DNA from: Caldilineaceae bacterium
GTDB taxonomy: Bacteria > Chloroflexota > Anaerolineae > Caldilineales > Caldilineaceae
Direction of reading: 5' to 3'
Length of the DNA: 51,940 nucleotides
Assembly (NCBI GenBank): GCA_020433455.1
Contig: JAGRCP010000024.1
Coordinates: 1 to 51,940 of the forward strand
Shown: positions 36,780-44,544 of the stretch, in pieces
Layout of the letters: the number at the start of each line of letters is the position of its first letter
How positions within the stretch are numbered: the stretch's first letter is position 1
The notes under the pieces: model-generated
Database searches by the model: none
What the model saw: the letters and a program-made list of their open reading frames with translations, nothing else
Told to the model about the DNA's origin: nothing
Translations under genes and position numbers: made by a program

Positions 36780-37784
36780 TCAGTCGAAATTGACCGTTAC
36801 GTTAAGGTTGGAAGCCTGGACAATCGGAAGAATCTTCTGAATCAGGCCCAGCATAGCCGCCTGCCCTTCGGGGCTGTCCGAGAGGCCGTCAAGCGCGCCG
36901 GCATCTCTCAGCAAGCCAATCAAGGACATCATCTTGCCGTCGCCCCAATCCAGATAGGGAAGATCGCTGCCGTTGACGGCCGCGTGCACGCCGTCAGCAT
37001 CGGTCAGCAGGGTAATATTGCTGATGCCGCTTGCTTTCATCTGCGCGACGAAGGCCGGGTCCTGGTTCAGCGCATCAAGGGAGACGCCCAGAGAATTCAG
37101 AAGCGCAACGGGAATGCCGCCGACCGTCGCCTCACCATTCTCATTGTAGCTAATGGTCATGGCAATGGAGGGAACTCTGTCCCGCACGGCGGTGAGGAAG
37201 TTGGCCTGTTCCTCCTGGGCGACAGCAGCCATCTCGTCGACCGTCCCGCTTTCCAGGGGGACCGGTTCGGTTCCCTCGGCCACAGGCAGGCTGATCACGG
37301 CTCCGACGCCCGTCTGTTCAAGCAGGGGCAGAACTTCAGCCGTACTGCTGTCCAGCACGCCCAAGCCGGTAAGCAGTTCGCCCGCCGAAGCAAGTGCGCC
37401 GTCCGTCCAGGAGATGGAGGGCAGCTCCATGCCGTTGGCCAAGATGCTGAGACCCTCGCCCGTGTCCGTCACTTGCAGATGCTGGACGCCGGCATCCATG
37501 AGCGTTTGCACCATATCGGCCGGCAATTGAACCGCGGAAAGGTCCTGACCGAGAGCCGCTCCCACGGCCTGAAGGGGCACGCCCTCAACCGAGAGCTGTC
37601 CGCTTGCGTCGCTCTCCAGCACCACGGAGGGAAGGCTAAGCGCCAGATCAGCGTCCTGGTTGATCGCGACTTCATCGGCTCCGGCGCGCGGCGCGCACCC
37701 CGCCATCACCAGCAGCAGGGCGCCCAAAAGCGCGACCCACAGCAGCGAACGCCGAGATACAGAACGGAATATTGGATAATCCAT
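36780..37784 (-). CDS. Lipoprotein with internally duplicated domain, unknown function
   Basis: A 334-residue lipoprotein. The signal peptide (SRRSLLWVALLGALLLVMAGC) ends in a clear lipobox with Cys at ~31. The mature part contains two copies of a ~110-residue unit: the first includes LQVTDTGEGLSILANGMELP and SISWTDGAL, the second ITLLTDADGVHAAVNGSDLP and YLDWGDGK, each preceded by an SIxVEGVPL/TVGGIPV strand and followed by a helical part. I do not recognise the fold. The start at 37784 is fixed by GGAGG 7 nt upstream; the 61 extra codons in the open frame are not part of the protein. It converges on dgkA across a strong terminator. Confidence 0.85.
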   Translation of the reverse strand: MDYPIFRSVSRRSLLWVALLGALLLVMAGCAPRAGADEVAINQDADLALSLPSVVLESDASGQLSVEGVPLQAVGAALGQDLSAVQLPADMVQTLMDAGVQHLQVTDTGEGLSILANGMELPSISWTDGALASAGELLTGLGVLDSSTAEVLPLLEQTGVGAVISLPVAEGTEPVPLESGTVDEMAAVAQEEQANFLTAVRDRVPSIAMTISYNENGEATVGGIPVALLNSLGVSLDALNQDPAFVAQMKASGISNITLLTDADGVHAAVNGSDLPYLDWGDGKMMSLIGLLRDAGALDGLSDSPEGQAAMLGLIQKILPIVQASNLNVTVNFD

Positions 37785-37914
37785 TTCAATGCCTCCATGC
37801 ATGAAAGCGAAAGTTGAATGAAAATTTACCGGATTGGCAGTGCAAGCGTTTCGCATTCTAACACATTTAGACGAGGCCGGGCAATCGTCATTTTCCGCCG
37901 TCCAAACATCTTTT

Positions 37915-37944
37915 TTGGGAAACCCTCCTCCTGTAAGGTATACT
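37915..37944 (+). promoter_or_regulatory. Possible rpsU promoter
   Basis: TTGGGA (37915-37920), 18-bp spacer, TATACT (37939-37944), about 50 nt upstream of the rpsU start. The -10 box is good, the -35 weak. Confidence 0.4.
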
Positions 37945-37996
37945 GGCTGATTGAAAATATTGTGCAAATACTCCCCACGAAAGGGGGTGATATAAG

Positions 37997-38182
37997 ATGA
38001 GTGTCGATCTGAGACCCGGCGAATCCCAGGAAAGTCTGCTAAAGCGCTTCCGCAAGTCCGTTGCCGAAGCGCGTATTTTGCCCATTGTGCGTCAGAAGCG
38101 ATGGTTTACGTCCAAAAGCGAAGTGCGCCGCATCAAGCAGCAGAAGGCCATTCGCAAGGCGCGTCGCACCCAGCGGCGCTAG
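37997..38182 (+). CDS. rpsU: 30S ribosomal protein S21
   Basis: Small, very basic ribosomal protein (61 residues) of the 30S subunit near the mRNA exit. MSVDLRPGESQESLLKRFRK and the Arg/Lys-rich ending KAIRKARRTQRR match bS21. The ribosome site AAGGGGGTGAT about 7 nt upstream of the ATG is close to the full anti-16S complement, as expected for a highly expressed gene. infA follows 153 nt downstream on the same strand. Confidence 0.95.
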   Translation: MSVDLRPGESQESLLKRFRKSVAEARILPIVRQKRWFTSKSEVRRIKQQKAIRKARRTQRR

Positions 38183-38335
38183 TTCATTCCGGCGGAAATC
38201 AGGGACTTCTACCTCTGGTCGCAACCAGCGGCTTATGTTCGCCGAAATTTATTGGATTTTCAGGCAGTTGAAATCAAGCAAGTAGTAAGTAATAAGTAAG
38301 TTGAGCAGTTTAAATTCGCAAGTAAGCGGGGGGCT

Positions 38336-38554
38336 ATGGCTGAAGAAGCAGTTGTGTTAGAGGGCAAGATTATTGATACCTTGCCCAATGCCATGTTTAA
38401 AGTTGAATTGGAAAACGGACATGAGGTATTGGCTTATCTGTCCGGCAAAATGCGCAAATACTATATTCGCGTTTTATTGGGCGATCGTGTCAAAGTAGAG
38501 ATGAGCCCCTACGATTTAACTCGAGGGCGCATTACCTATCGTTACCGCAATTAA
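38336..38554 (+). CDS. infA: Translation initiation factor IF-1
   Basis: A 72-residue S1/OB-fold factor that occupies the 30S A site during initiation. [41 protein letters not shown] and the ending [12 protein letters not shown] are diagnostic. GGGGGG just upstream of the ATG serves as ribosome site. Unusually it is next to rpsU rather than in the ribosomal-protein alpha/spc cluster. A strong bidirectional terminator follows at 38663-38702. Confidence 0.97.
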   Translation: MAEEAVVLEGKIIDTLPNAMFKVELENGHEVLAYLSGKMRKYYIRVLLGDRVKVEMSPYDLTRGRITYRYRN

Positions 38555-38662
38555 GCTTTTCGCTGCGCCCGCCTAACGGGCATTTTGCGTACATAGCCGG
38601 AACCCGAAGCAAAATCACCGCAAGATAATCGACATGACGACGTAAGTTCGCCATGTCGTAAT

Positions 38663-38702
38663 AAAAAAGCCGGACGCTGTCGATACAGCGTCCGGCTTTT
38701 TT
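38663..38702. terminator. Bidirectional terminator between infA and the DtxR-type gene
   Basis: An 18-bp perfect stem (38663-38680 with 38685-38702) around a 4-nt CGAT loop, with six A on the left and six T on the right. A smaller CGACATG/CATGTCG hairpin (38630-38636 with 38652-38658) precedes it. Both converging genes, infA and the DtxR-like repressor, end nearby. Confidence 0.95.
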
Positions 38703-38716
38703 ACTTGGCAGATCAA

Positions 38717-39448
38717 TCAGGCGTACACTTCCACATAAAGGCGATCGGCCAGCTCGTTACCCAGAACCTGGGTCGGTGCGCCGTTTCCGTTCCGGCTGGA
38801 GCCGTCATTGTGCAGCATCTCCAACGTAACGGGGCCATTAAACGGGGCGCGCTCGATCAGGCGAACGGTTTGGCCGGGCGTCAGGCGCAGGCGGCCGAGA
38901 TAGCGCAAAACGCTGGCGTCCCGGGCCCCGACCCGGCGCAGCACGGCTTGCTGACCCGGCTCCATCTCCAGCAGGGAGATTAATGTCTCCTCCGACAGAG
39001 AACCGTCCGGTCGGGGAATGGGATCGCCGTGAGGACAGTGAGTAGGATAGCCGCAGAGGCGATCGATTCGCTCTTCAAATTCGCTGCTGATGGCGTGTTC
39101 CAGACGATGGGCCTCGGAATCGACCTGATCCCAGGTATAGTTCATTACCTCGATCAGGAAAACCTCCAGCAGACGATGGCGGCGAATCAATTGCAGGCCG
39201 GCCAGTCGCCCCTGCTCGCAAAGGACGATCCCCTCGCTATTGGAGCGTTCAATCAGGGCGGAATCCTCCAGGCGCTTCAGCATGCTGCTGGCCGCGGCAG
39301 GCGAAACGCTCATTATATCCGCCAACGCACTGGTGGTTACCTTCTCATGCTCTTGTCCAAGCCGATAGATCGCGGCCAGATATTCAATCATGCCGTCGGT
39401 TGTCAGGCCGCAAAATGTCTGCATAGTCTCGCTGGTCCATCTAATCAT
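38717..39448 (-). CDS. DtxR/MntR-family metal-dependent transcriptional repressor
   Basis: A 243-residue regulator. The N-terminal winged helix (~19-75; MIEYLAAIYRLGQEHEKVTT, LADIMSVSPAAASSMLKRLE) is followed by the metal-binding/dimerisation domain (RRHRLLEVFLIEVMNYTWDQ, AHRLEHAISSEFEERI, CGYPTHCPHGDPIP) and a C-terminal SH3/FeoA-like domain (GQTVRLIERAPFNGPV). Iron or manganese should be the corepressor. The ATG at 39448 has no ribosome site; the internal ATG at 39424 (MQTFCGLT) may be the true start. It has a consensus promoter and an AT-rich dyad at the transcription start, suggesting autoregulation. Confidence 0.92.
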   Translation of the reverse strand: MIRWTSETMQTFCGLTTDGMIEYLAAIYRLGQEHEKVTTSALADIMSVSPAAASSMLKRLEDSALIERSNSEGIVLCEQGRLAGLQLIRRHRLLEVFLIEVMNYTWDQVDSEAHRLEHAISSEFEERIDRLCGYPTHCPHGDPIPRPDGSLSEETLISLLEMEPGQQAVLRRVGARDASVLRYLGRLRLTPGQTVRLIERAPFNGPVTLEMLHNDGSSRNGNGAPTQVLGNELADRLYVEVYA

Positions 39449-39463
39449 TGACTGATCGCAAAG

Positions 39464-39491
39464 ATATTTTTCTCAAAAAAATGATAAATAT
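39464..39491 (-). promoter_or_regulatory. Operator-like AT-rich dyad
   Basis: ATATTT-rich arms carrying TCA and TGA (39464-39475 and 39482-39491) form an imperfect inverted repeat immediately downstream of the predicted start of the DtxR-like gene. Its length and AT-richness suit a DtxR/MntR-type site, but it does not match a defined consensus. Confidence 0.45.
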
Positions 39492-39500
39492 TTTGGCTCG

Positions 39501-39529
39501 ATTATATGCGGATCGATTCCGGCTGTCAA
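39501..39529 (-). promoter_or_regulatory. Consensus promoter of the DtxR-type gene
   Basis: Minus-strand TTGACA (39524-39529), 17-bp spacer, TATAAT (39501-39506): full consensus in both boxes. The start is predicted near 39494, about 46 nt before the ATG at 39448. Confidence 0.85.
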
Positions 39530-39828
39530 TTTCAAGGCGGATGTTTGTCGGAGCCCATCAGGGTGAGCTGGTCCGGCGCAACCGGATGGTGATAGAATGC
39601 CACGATACGCCAATACGGCCCGTCGGCCTGATTCATTTTGTGGTTCTCTGACGGACTGTGGGACAAACAAGCGGGACAGGCGGCTCGAAGCCGGTTCGTC
39701 CAGCGGAGACCAACGTGCCTGCGCACGTTTCCCGTTACAGGATCCAAATTCATTCGGCGGCTTGACCTCACGAAACCTAAAAGAACCCATTTTGTTTGCG
39801 CCAACGCACCCAAGCCATAAAGGACTTC

Positions 39829-40620
39829 ATGATGGATGCCCCACACGCGCCTGCCGTCGTCTGCTTGACGGCGGACATCTTCTTCCTGCCGCGCCTCGCG
39901 GACGCGATCGCTCAGCAGGGCGGCGCGCCCGTTTTTGCCGAGGATGCAGAAGCGCTGGTTGATGCAGTAGACCGCACGTTCCCCGTCCTCGTGCTGGTCG
40001 ATCTTCAGGCCGCGGGCGATTGGGCAGGCGCGATCCAGCGCATCAAGAACCGCCCCCACAGCAGACGTATCCCCGTCTACGCCTATGGGCCGCACGTGCA
40101 GCCTGATGCGCTGCGAGCCGCACGGGCCGCGGGCGCGGACCACGCCTGGGCGCGCAGCAGAATGATGAAAGAGTTGGTCGATGTCATCGCACGCTATCTC
40201 CAGGCGCCGGTACGCTACGTGGACGGCTGGGACGACCATCTGAGTGGGGATGCCGAGCGGGGCGTGGCCGCGTTCAACCGGGGCGAATATTACAGGCAAC
40301 ATGATTATTTTGAAGCGGCGTGGCGAGAGGAGACGCGTCCGGTGCGCGACCTCTATCAGGGCATCCTGCAAGTCGGCGTCGCCTTCTATCTGCTCGAGCA
40401 GGATAATTGGGCCGGCGCGGTCAAGATGATTCGGCGGGGGCTCTCCCATCTGCGCGGCTTGCCGGCCGTCTGCCAGGGTATCGACCTGGCCGCGTTTCGC
40501 GCCCACACCGAAGCGGCCCAGAGGACCATCATGGAGTTGGGGCCCGCCCGTACGCAGGAAGTTGATCCTGCCGCCTATCCGCGCATTGAGCTTGTAGCCG
40601 ACTGGCCGCCAGAGGCATAA
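39829..40620 (+). CDS. Pseudo-receiver domain fused to DUF309
   Basis: A 263-residue fusion. Residues ~5-125 look like a response-regulator receiver (VVCLTADIFFLPRLADAIAQ, VLVLVDLQAAGDW, RIPVYAYGPHVQPD), with an Asp in the phospho-acceptor strand; however, the conserved Lys after the fifth strand and the usual acidic pair are not evident, so it is probably not phosphorylated normally. Residues ~140-250 are a DUF309 domain: FNRGEYYRQHDYFEAAWREE and LYQGILQVGVAFYLLEQDN, a small helical family. AAGGA lies 6 nt before the double ATG (39829/39832). It stands alone between divergent or separate units. Confidence 0.8.
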   Translation: MMDAPHAPAVVCLTADIFFLPRLADAIAQQGGAPVFAEDAEALVDAVDRTFPVLVLVDLQAAGDWAGAIQRIKNRPHSRRIPVYAYGPHVQPDALRAARAAGADHAWARSRMMKELVDVIARYLQAPVRYVDGWDDHLSGDAERGVAAFNRGEYYRQHDYFEAAWREETRPVRDLYQGILQVGVAFYLLEQDNWAGAVKMIRRGLSHLRGLPAVCQGIDLAAFRAHTEAAQRTIMELGPARTQEVDPAAYPRIELVADWPPEA

Positions 40621-40664
40621 CGTCCCCGGCAACCGCACGCTTCCTCCGGCGCCAAAATTACCCC

Positions 40665-40693
40665 TTGACAAATATCCGAATATTAAATAAACT
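40665..40693 (+). promoter_or_regulatory. Promoter and operator of the ArsR/nucleotidyltransferase pair
   Basis: TTGACA (40665-40670), 17-bp spacer, TAAACT (40688-40693). The spacer begins with AATATCCGAATATT (40671-40684), symmetrical at 12 of 14 positions, a typical place and type of site for an ArsR repressor. Confidence 0.65.
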
Positions 40694-40728
40694 TCAATCA
40701 TTCAAATAAAATAAAATGACAAAATTTC

Positions 40729-41304
40729 ATGAAACCATTTCTCACCATCGACAATATCGAGAGCATCAAGGTGATCGCGGACGAACGCCGCCTGACGCTT
40801 CTGCGCCTGCTGCGCACGCCCCGGACTGTAAAAGAGCTGGCCGTACAGATGGAACTGCCGCCTGCCAAGCTCTACTACCACATGGGGCTGCTGGAAAAGC
40901 ACGGCTTCGTTCAGGTCGTGGATACCCAGATTGTCTCCGGCATCATCGAGAAACGCTATCAGGCCACAGCCGAACAGTTTCGCATCCGCAACCCCATGCT
41001 GCTGGGCGACAACATCACGCCGGCCGAACGCGCCTCCTTCTTCGGCGCGCTGGTGGACGAGACCAAGGCAGAGCTCCAGCGCGCGCTGGAAGCCATGCCG
41101 CCCGCCCAGACGGACGATCCGCCTCTTACCCCCTTTGTTTCCAAGAAGGAGTTTCGCCTGACCCAGGCGCAGTTGACCGAGCTCCACGCACGACTGGACC
41201 GGCTCATCAACGACCTCGCCGCGCTGGCGGAAGAGAATCGGGGAAGTCCGGAAGCCGCGTACGCACTGGCCGTTCTCTTCTATCCCAAGGAAGAGGGCGC
41301 TTGA
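40729..41304 (+). CDS. ArsR-family winged-helix transcriptional regulator
   Basis: A 191-residue DNA-binding protein. The winged helix spans ~10-80: IKVIADERRLTLLRLLRTPR, TVKELAVQMELPPAKLYYHM (recognition helix) and LLEKHGFVQVVDTQIVSG. The C-terminal ~100 residues are helical, with few Cys and no metal-sensing CxC motif, so the signal is not arsenic-type metal. There is no ribosome site before the ATG at 40729, although the start is consistent with the family. It is followed by the nucleotidyltransferase 18 nt downstream, and its own promoter carries a palindrome. Confidence 0.85.
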   Translation: MKPFLTIDNIESIKVIADERRLTLLRLLRTPRTVKELAVQMELPPAKLYYHMGLLEKHGFVQVVDTQIVSGIIEKRYQATAEQFRIRNPMLLGDNITPAERASFFGALVDETKAELQRALEAMPPAQTDDPPLTPFVSKKEFRLTQAQLTELHARLDRLINDLAALAEENRGSPEAAYALAVLFYPKEEGA

Positions 41305-41322
41305 TTTCAAGAAAGGATGTGC

Positions 41323-42252
41323 ATGATGGGCTATGACAGCAATACGATCTCGACGCCCGATCCGGGTGATGCGCTGACAGCCAGCCGCTACCTGACCGAC
41401 CTGGCGGCATGGATTGCCGCGCCTTACGCCGAATTACCCGGAGCCCGGGCGGGCATGGTAACGGGGTCAGCCGCCAAGGGGCTGGCCGACTACTACTCAG
41501 ATCTGGACATGACCATGTACTACGCAGAGACGTTGCCGACTGATGACACGCTGGCGGAAACCCGCCGCCGATTTGGCGCGGCTGAACGCAAATGGCTGCT
41601 GGGCGACCCGGCGGAGGGTTCTTTCGCCGAGGCATTCGACGTCAACGGCATCGAAGTCCAGATCGGCCATACCACCATCGCCGCCTGGGAAGCGGGCATA
41701 GATCAGGTTCTGGTGGAATTGGATTGCGCTACGCCCTTGCAGAAAGCGCTGGAAGGGACGCTCGCTTGTCAGGCTCTCTTCGGCGAGGCGCTAATCCATA
41801 GGTGGAAAGAGCGGATTGCTGCGTATCCGCCCGAGTTGGCCCAAGCCATGGTGCGCCACAATCTCCGCTTCTTTCCCTTGTGGGCCCTGGAAACGCATTT
41901 TCGCAAGTGGGATGCAACCATCTGGTATTACGAAACGCTGGTGGAGATGTGCCAGCATCTGGTGGGCGTGCTGGCGGGGTTGAACCGGCTCTACTTCACG
42001 ACGTTTCAATTCAAACGCGCAACCCGCTTTATTGAGGAAATGTCTATCCGCCCCCGGAACCTGGCCCCGCGGCTGGACGCCCTCTTTCGTCAGGAGTTAG
42101 ATCAGGCGCTGCCGGAATTGAAGGCGCTGGTGACGGAGACGGTAATGCTGGTCGAAGCGGAGATGCCGGATATTGACACGGAACCCGTGCGCAGCCGACT
42201 CGCGCGCCGGCATGCTCCCTGGCAGCCGACGCAATTGAGGATGGATGAATAG
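41323..42252 (+). CDS. Nucleotidyltransferase-fold protein
   Basis: A 309-residue protein with a Pol-beta-type nucleotidyltransferase core. Motif GSAAKGLADYYSDLDM (G48, S49, D60, D62) carries the GS and DxD catalytic elements, and a further strand GIEVQIGHT could supply the third acidic residue. The rest is helical (LEGTLACQALFGEALIHRWK, FFPLWALETHFRKWDATIWY). It resembles minor aminoglycoside-nucleotidyltransferase or DUF4037-type proteins; the substrate is unknown. AAAGG lies 6 nt before the ATG at 41323 and 9 nt before the one at 41326; the ATG at 41317 abuts it. Cotranscription with the ArsR gene is very likely. It converges on fabL with 27 nt between the stops. Confidence 0.75.
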   Translation: MMGYDSNTISTPDPGDALTASRYLTDLAAWIAAPYAELPGARAGMVTGSAAKGLADYYSDLDMTMYYAETLPTDDTLAETRRRFGAAERKWLLGDPAEGSFAEAFDVNGIEVQIGHTTIAAWEAGIDQVLVELDCATPLQKALEGTLACQALFGEALIHRWKERIAAYPPELAQAMVRHNLRFFPLWALETHFRKWDATIWYYETLVEMCQHLVGVLAGLNRLYFTTFQFKRATRFIEEMSIRPRNLAPRLDALFRQELDQALPELKALVTETVMLVEAEMPDIDTEPVRSRLARRHAPWQPTQLRMDE

Positions 42253-42279
42253 AGCGGGTGCATCTGTGCAGTTGCTCTA

Positions 42280-43038
42280 TCAATCAACGACGAGGCTGTA
42301 ACCGCCGTCCACCTCAATGACCTGGCCCACGATCATGGCCGCGTCATCGCTGCACAGCCAGGCCGCGACCTTGCCCACATCCTCCGGCGTAACCAGGCGA
42401 CCGGCAGGCGTGCGGGTCTCGGCATTGCGGATCATAGAATCTCGATTGGGGAAGAAGTCCAGCGCGCCGGTGATGACCACGCCGGGGCTGATGCAGTTGG
42501 CGATGATGCCCTCGGGCGCCAATTCTGCGGCCAGGTAGCGGGTAACGGCTTCGATGGCGGCCTTGCTCACGCCCACGGCGCCGTAGTCGGGGAAGACGCG
42601 GCGGCCGCCGATGCTGGTAATGGAAAGGATGCGGCCCCATCCGCTACGGCGCATGTAGGGCGCAGCCGCCTGCGCACCCAACAGGATGCTGCGCGCGTTG
42701 ATGTTCATGGACCACTCCCACGCCTTGGCGTCAACCTCCATGACCGGCTTGAGGACGCCGCTGGCCGCATTTCCCACGAAGATATCTACGCCTCCCAACT
42801 GGGCGGCAGCTTCATCAACCAGGCGCTTGACTTCCTCTTCTTTGCCTACATTGGCCTTGATGACCGCGGCCTTGACGCCCAGCGCTTCCAACTGCGCCGC
42901 GGTCTGCTCGGCCTCGCTGCGTTTGCGTGCGTAGTTTACGGCAACGTTACAGCCTCGTGCAGCCAGGGCCAGGGCGATACCCCGACCAATGCCGCGTCCG
43001 CCCCCCGTAATTATCGCGGTTTTACCGGTTAGGTACAT
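42280..43038 (-). CDS. fabL: SDR-type enoyl-ACP reductase (FabL-like)
   Basis: Reduces trans-2-enoyl-ACP in the last step of fatty-acid elongation, using NADPH. The 252-residue Rossmann protein has the cofactor loop [22 protein letters not shown], and [15 protein letters not shown]. The catalytic pair is spaced as Y-x6-K (Y152, K159 in YGAVGVSK) as in enoyl-ACP reductases, not Y-x3-K as in ketoreductases, and the segments NAASGVLxPVME, YxxVGVSKAAxEAxTRYLA and FPNR closely recall Bacillus FabL from memory. GAAAGG about 8 nt before the ATG at 43038 fixes the start; the ATG at 43113 would run through a long inverted repeat. Confidence 0.82.
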   Translation of the reverse strand: MYLTGKTAIITGGGRGIGRGIALALAARGCNVAVNYARKRSEAEQTAAQLEALGVKAAVIKANVGKEEEVKRLVDEAAAQLGGVDIFVGNAASGVLKPVMEVDAKAWEWSMNINARSILLGAQAAAPYMRRSGWGRILSITSIGGRRVFPDYGAVGVSKAAIEAVTRYLAAELAPEGIIANCISPGVVITGALDFFPNRDSMIRNAETRTPAGRLVTPEDVGKVAAWLCSDDAAMIVGQVIEVDGGYSLVVD

Positions 43039-43064
43039 GGGAATCCTTTCGGAATCAGGAAGAT

Positions 43065-43124
43065 AGAAACGAGTAATGAGGGATAAGAAGCGGCGGCGTT
43101 TCTTATTCCTCATTACTCGTTTCT
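43065..43124. repeat. 25-bp inverted repeat between two genes
   Basis: Arms 43065-43089 and 43100-43124 match at 24 of 25 positions around a 10-nt GCGGCGGCGT loop; the word GAGTAATGAG is the core. It lies between the deacetylase stop and the fabL ribosome site, so both are expressed past it only if it is read through. No T-run on the minus strand. Confidence 0.85.
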
Positions 43125-43132
43125 CATTCTTT

Positions 43133-44332
43133 TCACCAATCCAGGCCGGCCAATCGCACGATCTCTTCAGGCGTCGTCGTGCCGCGTACGCGCACCCGGC
43201 GCATCTCGAAGGGATCGTCAGCGCTGCTGTGGGTCGCGCCTTGAACGGTTGTGAAGCCTGCCCAGTAGCCGGCGCTTTGGAAAATCTCCTTCGTCAGCGC
43301 ATCAAACTCGCCGGCCGGATAAGAGACAAAGCGGGGCGCAACGCCCAGCTCGTAGGCCAGCGTCTCCTTGCTGCCCAGGGCCTGCCAGACCAGATAGTCC
43401 GTATCCTTATCCTTCAAGCTGACGTGATTGCGACCGTGGGACTCAATATTCATGCCCGCGTCCCGCATGGTCCGGGCCATATCCCACGTGAGATATTCGG
43501 GCCGGTCTTCGTCCAGAAAGTCGGTCACCACAAAAAACGTCGCCGTCATGCCCCGCTGAGTGAGCGCGGGCAGGGCATTTTCGTAGTTATCCCGATAGCC
43601 GTCGTCAAAAGTAATCACCACCGGATTATCGGGCAGGGGCGCGCCCTGCGTAAGATAGGCATGGAGATCGTAGAGGCTGATAGTCGTATAACCGGCGGCC
43701 TGCAGGGCATCTAATTGCGCGGCGAAAAGATCCGGCGGAACGGAGAGGTCCTGACGATAAGCATTCGCGTCTGCAGGCGGTACGCTGAGATAATGGTACA
43801 TAAAAACAGGCACGCGGACGGTGCGTACGGCGCCGTCGGGCGTGGGAGCGGGCGTGGGTTCAGGCAGTACGGGCGCGGCTGTAACCGGAGCCTGGAGCGT
43901 GGGCGTGGGCAAAGCCAGGGGAGATTGTCCCGCCTCGTTATTTGCCGCAAACGTAAGCGGCAGGGAAACAGTGATGCTTACCGTCCCGCTGAGGGCCGCC
44001 TGCGTCTCGGGTTGATGGAGAATCATGGGCAACATCACCTGGACGACAGCGGCGGGCGTTTCCTCGGTACGCAAGGGGCTGGCCGGACGGCTTAACGCAG
44101 TACTGATGGCCACGACCTCCGCTTGCTCGCTTGCGTTGTCCATTGCCGACGCGTCGGGCGCAGAAATCGGCGCCGAGACGGGCGCGGCCGGCACGGAACC
44201 GGCGATGATGGGCGGGGCGGGCGCGGCGCAGGCTGTCGGCAGAGAAGCAACCGCCAACAGACAGAATATGCCGGCCCAAACGGACCAGGCCCGCTGTTTT
44301 GCAATTGGTTGAAACCCGCGCATCACGATCAT
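43133..44332 (-). CDS. Polysaccharide deacetylase (NodB domain) lipoprotein
   Basis: A 399-residue surface lipoprotein. The signal peptide ([20 protein letters not shown]) ends in a lipobox LPTAC, followed by an Ala/Pro-rich stem of ~130 residues and the NodB domain: [30 protein letters not shown] (catalytic Asp pair), [12 protein letters not shown] (zinc His pair) and [12 protein letters not shown]. It would remove acetyl groups from peptidoglycan or other surface glycans. I start at the ATG at 44332; the ATG at 44323 is equally possible and neither has a ribosome site. A TACCAT box ending 7 nt upstream raises the chance of a leaderless start. The gene is probably monocistronic with respect to fabL because of the hairpin between them. 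Confidence 0.85.
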   Translation of the reverse strand: MIVMRGFQPIAKQRAWSVWAGIFCLLAVASLPTACAAPAPPIIAGSVPAAPVSAPISAPDASAMDNASEQAEVVAISTALSRPASPLRTEETPAAVVQVMLPMILHQPETQAALSGTVSITVSLPLTFAANNEAGQSPLALPTPTLQAPVTAAPVLPEPTPAPTPDGAVRTVRVPVFMYHYLSVPPADANAYRQDLSVPPDLFAAQLDALQAAGYTTISLYDLHAYLTQGAPLPDNPVVITFDDGYRDNYENALPALTQRGMTATFFVVTDFLDEDRPEYLTWDMARTMRDAGMNIESHGRNHVSLKDKDTDYLVWQALGSKETLAYELGVAPRFVSYPAGEFDALTKEIFQSAGYWAGFTTVQGATHSSADDPFEMRRVRVRGTTTPEEIVRLAGLDW

Positions 44333-44416
44333 GGAAAAGATGGTATCACGGCATGCAAAGAGGTAAAAATTTTTGCAAACGAATCGCCGGGCGTACGCAA
44401 AAGTTTCCCAATCACG

Positions 44417-44445
44417 TTGACAAGCTCCTTCACCTCTACTATACT
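44417..44445 (+). promoter_or_regulatory. Promoter of the RpiR-type gene
   Basis: TTGACA (44417-44422), 17-bp spacer, TATACT (44440-44445). The leader would be about 92 nt. It lies in the divergent gap with the deacetylase gene. Confidence 0.7.
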
Positions 44446-44544
44446 CGCCCCAAACGCCCGCGCAATTTCTGTCGCAAAACCAGCGCATCTCGCAACAAAG
44501 AAAGCGCATTCGCCCAGTCTTCGACCCTTTCAGGACGATACCGC

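Noticed and set aside
40716-41336. 206-codon alternative frame over the ArsR gene
   Set aside because: The overlapping frame starting at 40729 encodes a clear winged helix; this one is a frame shadow.
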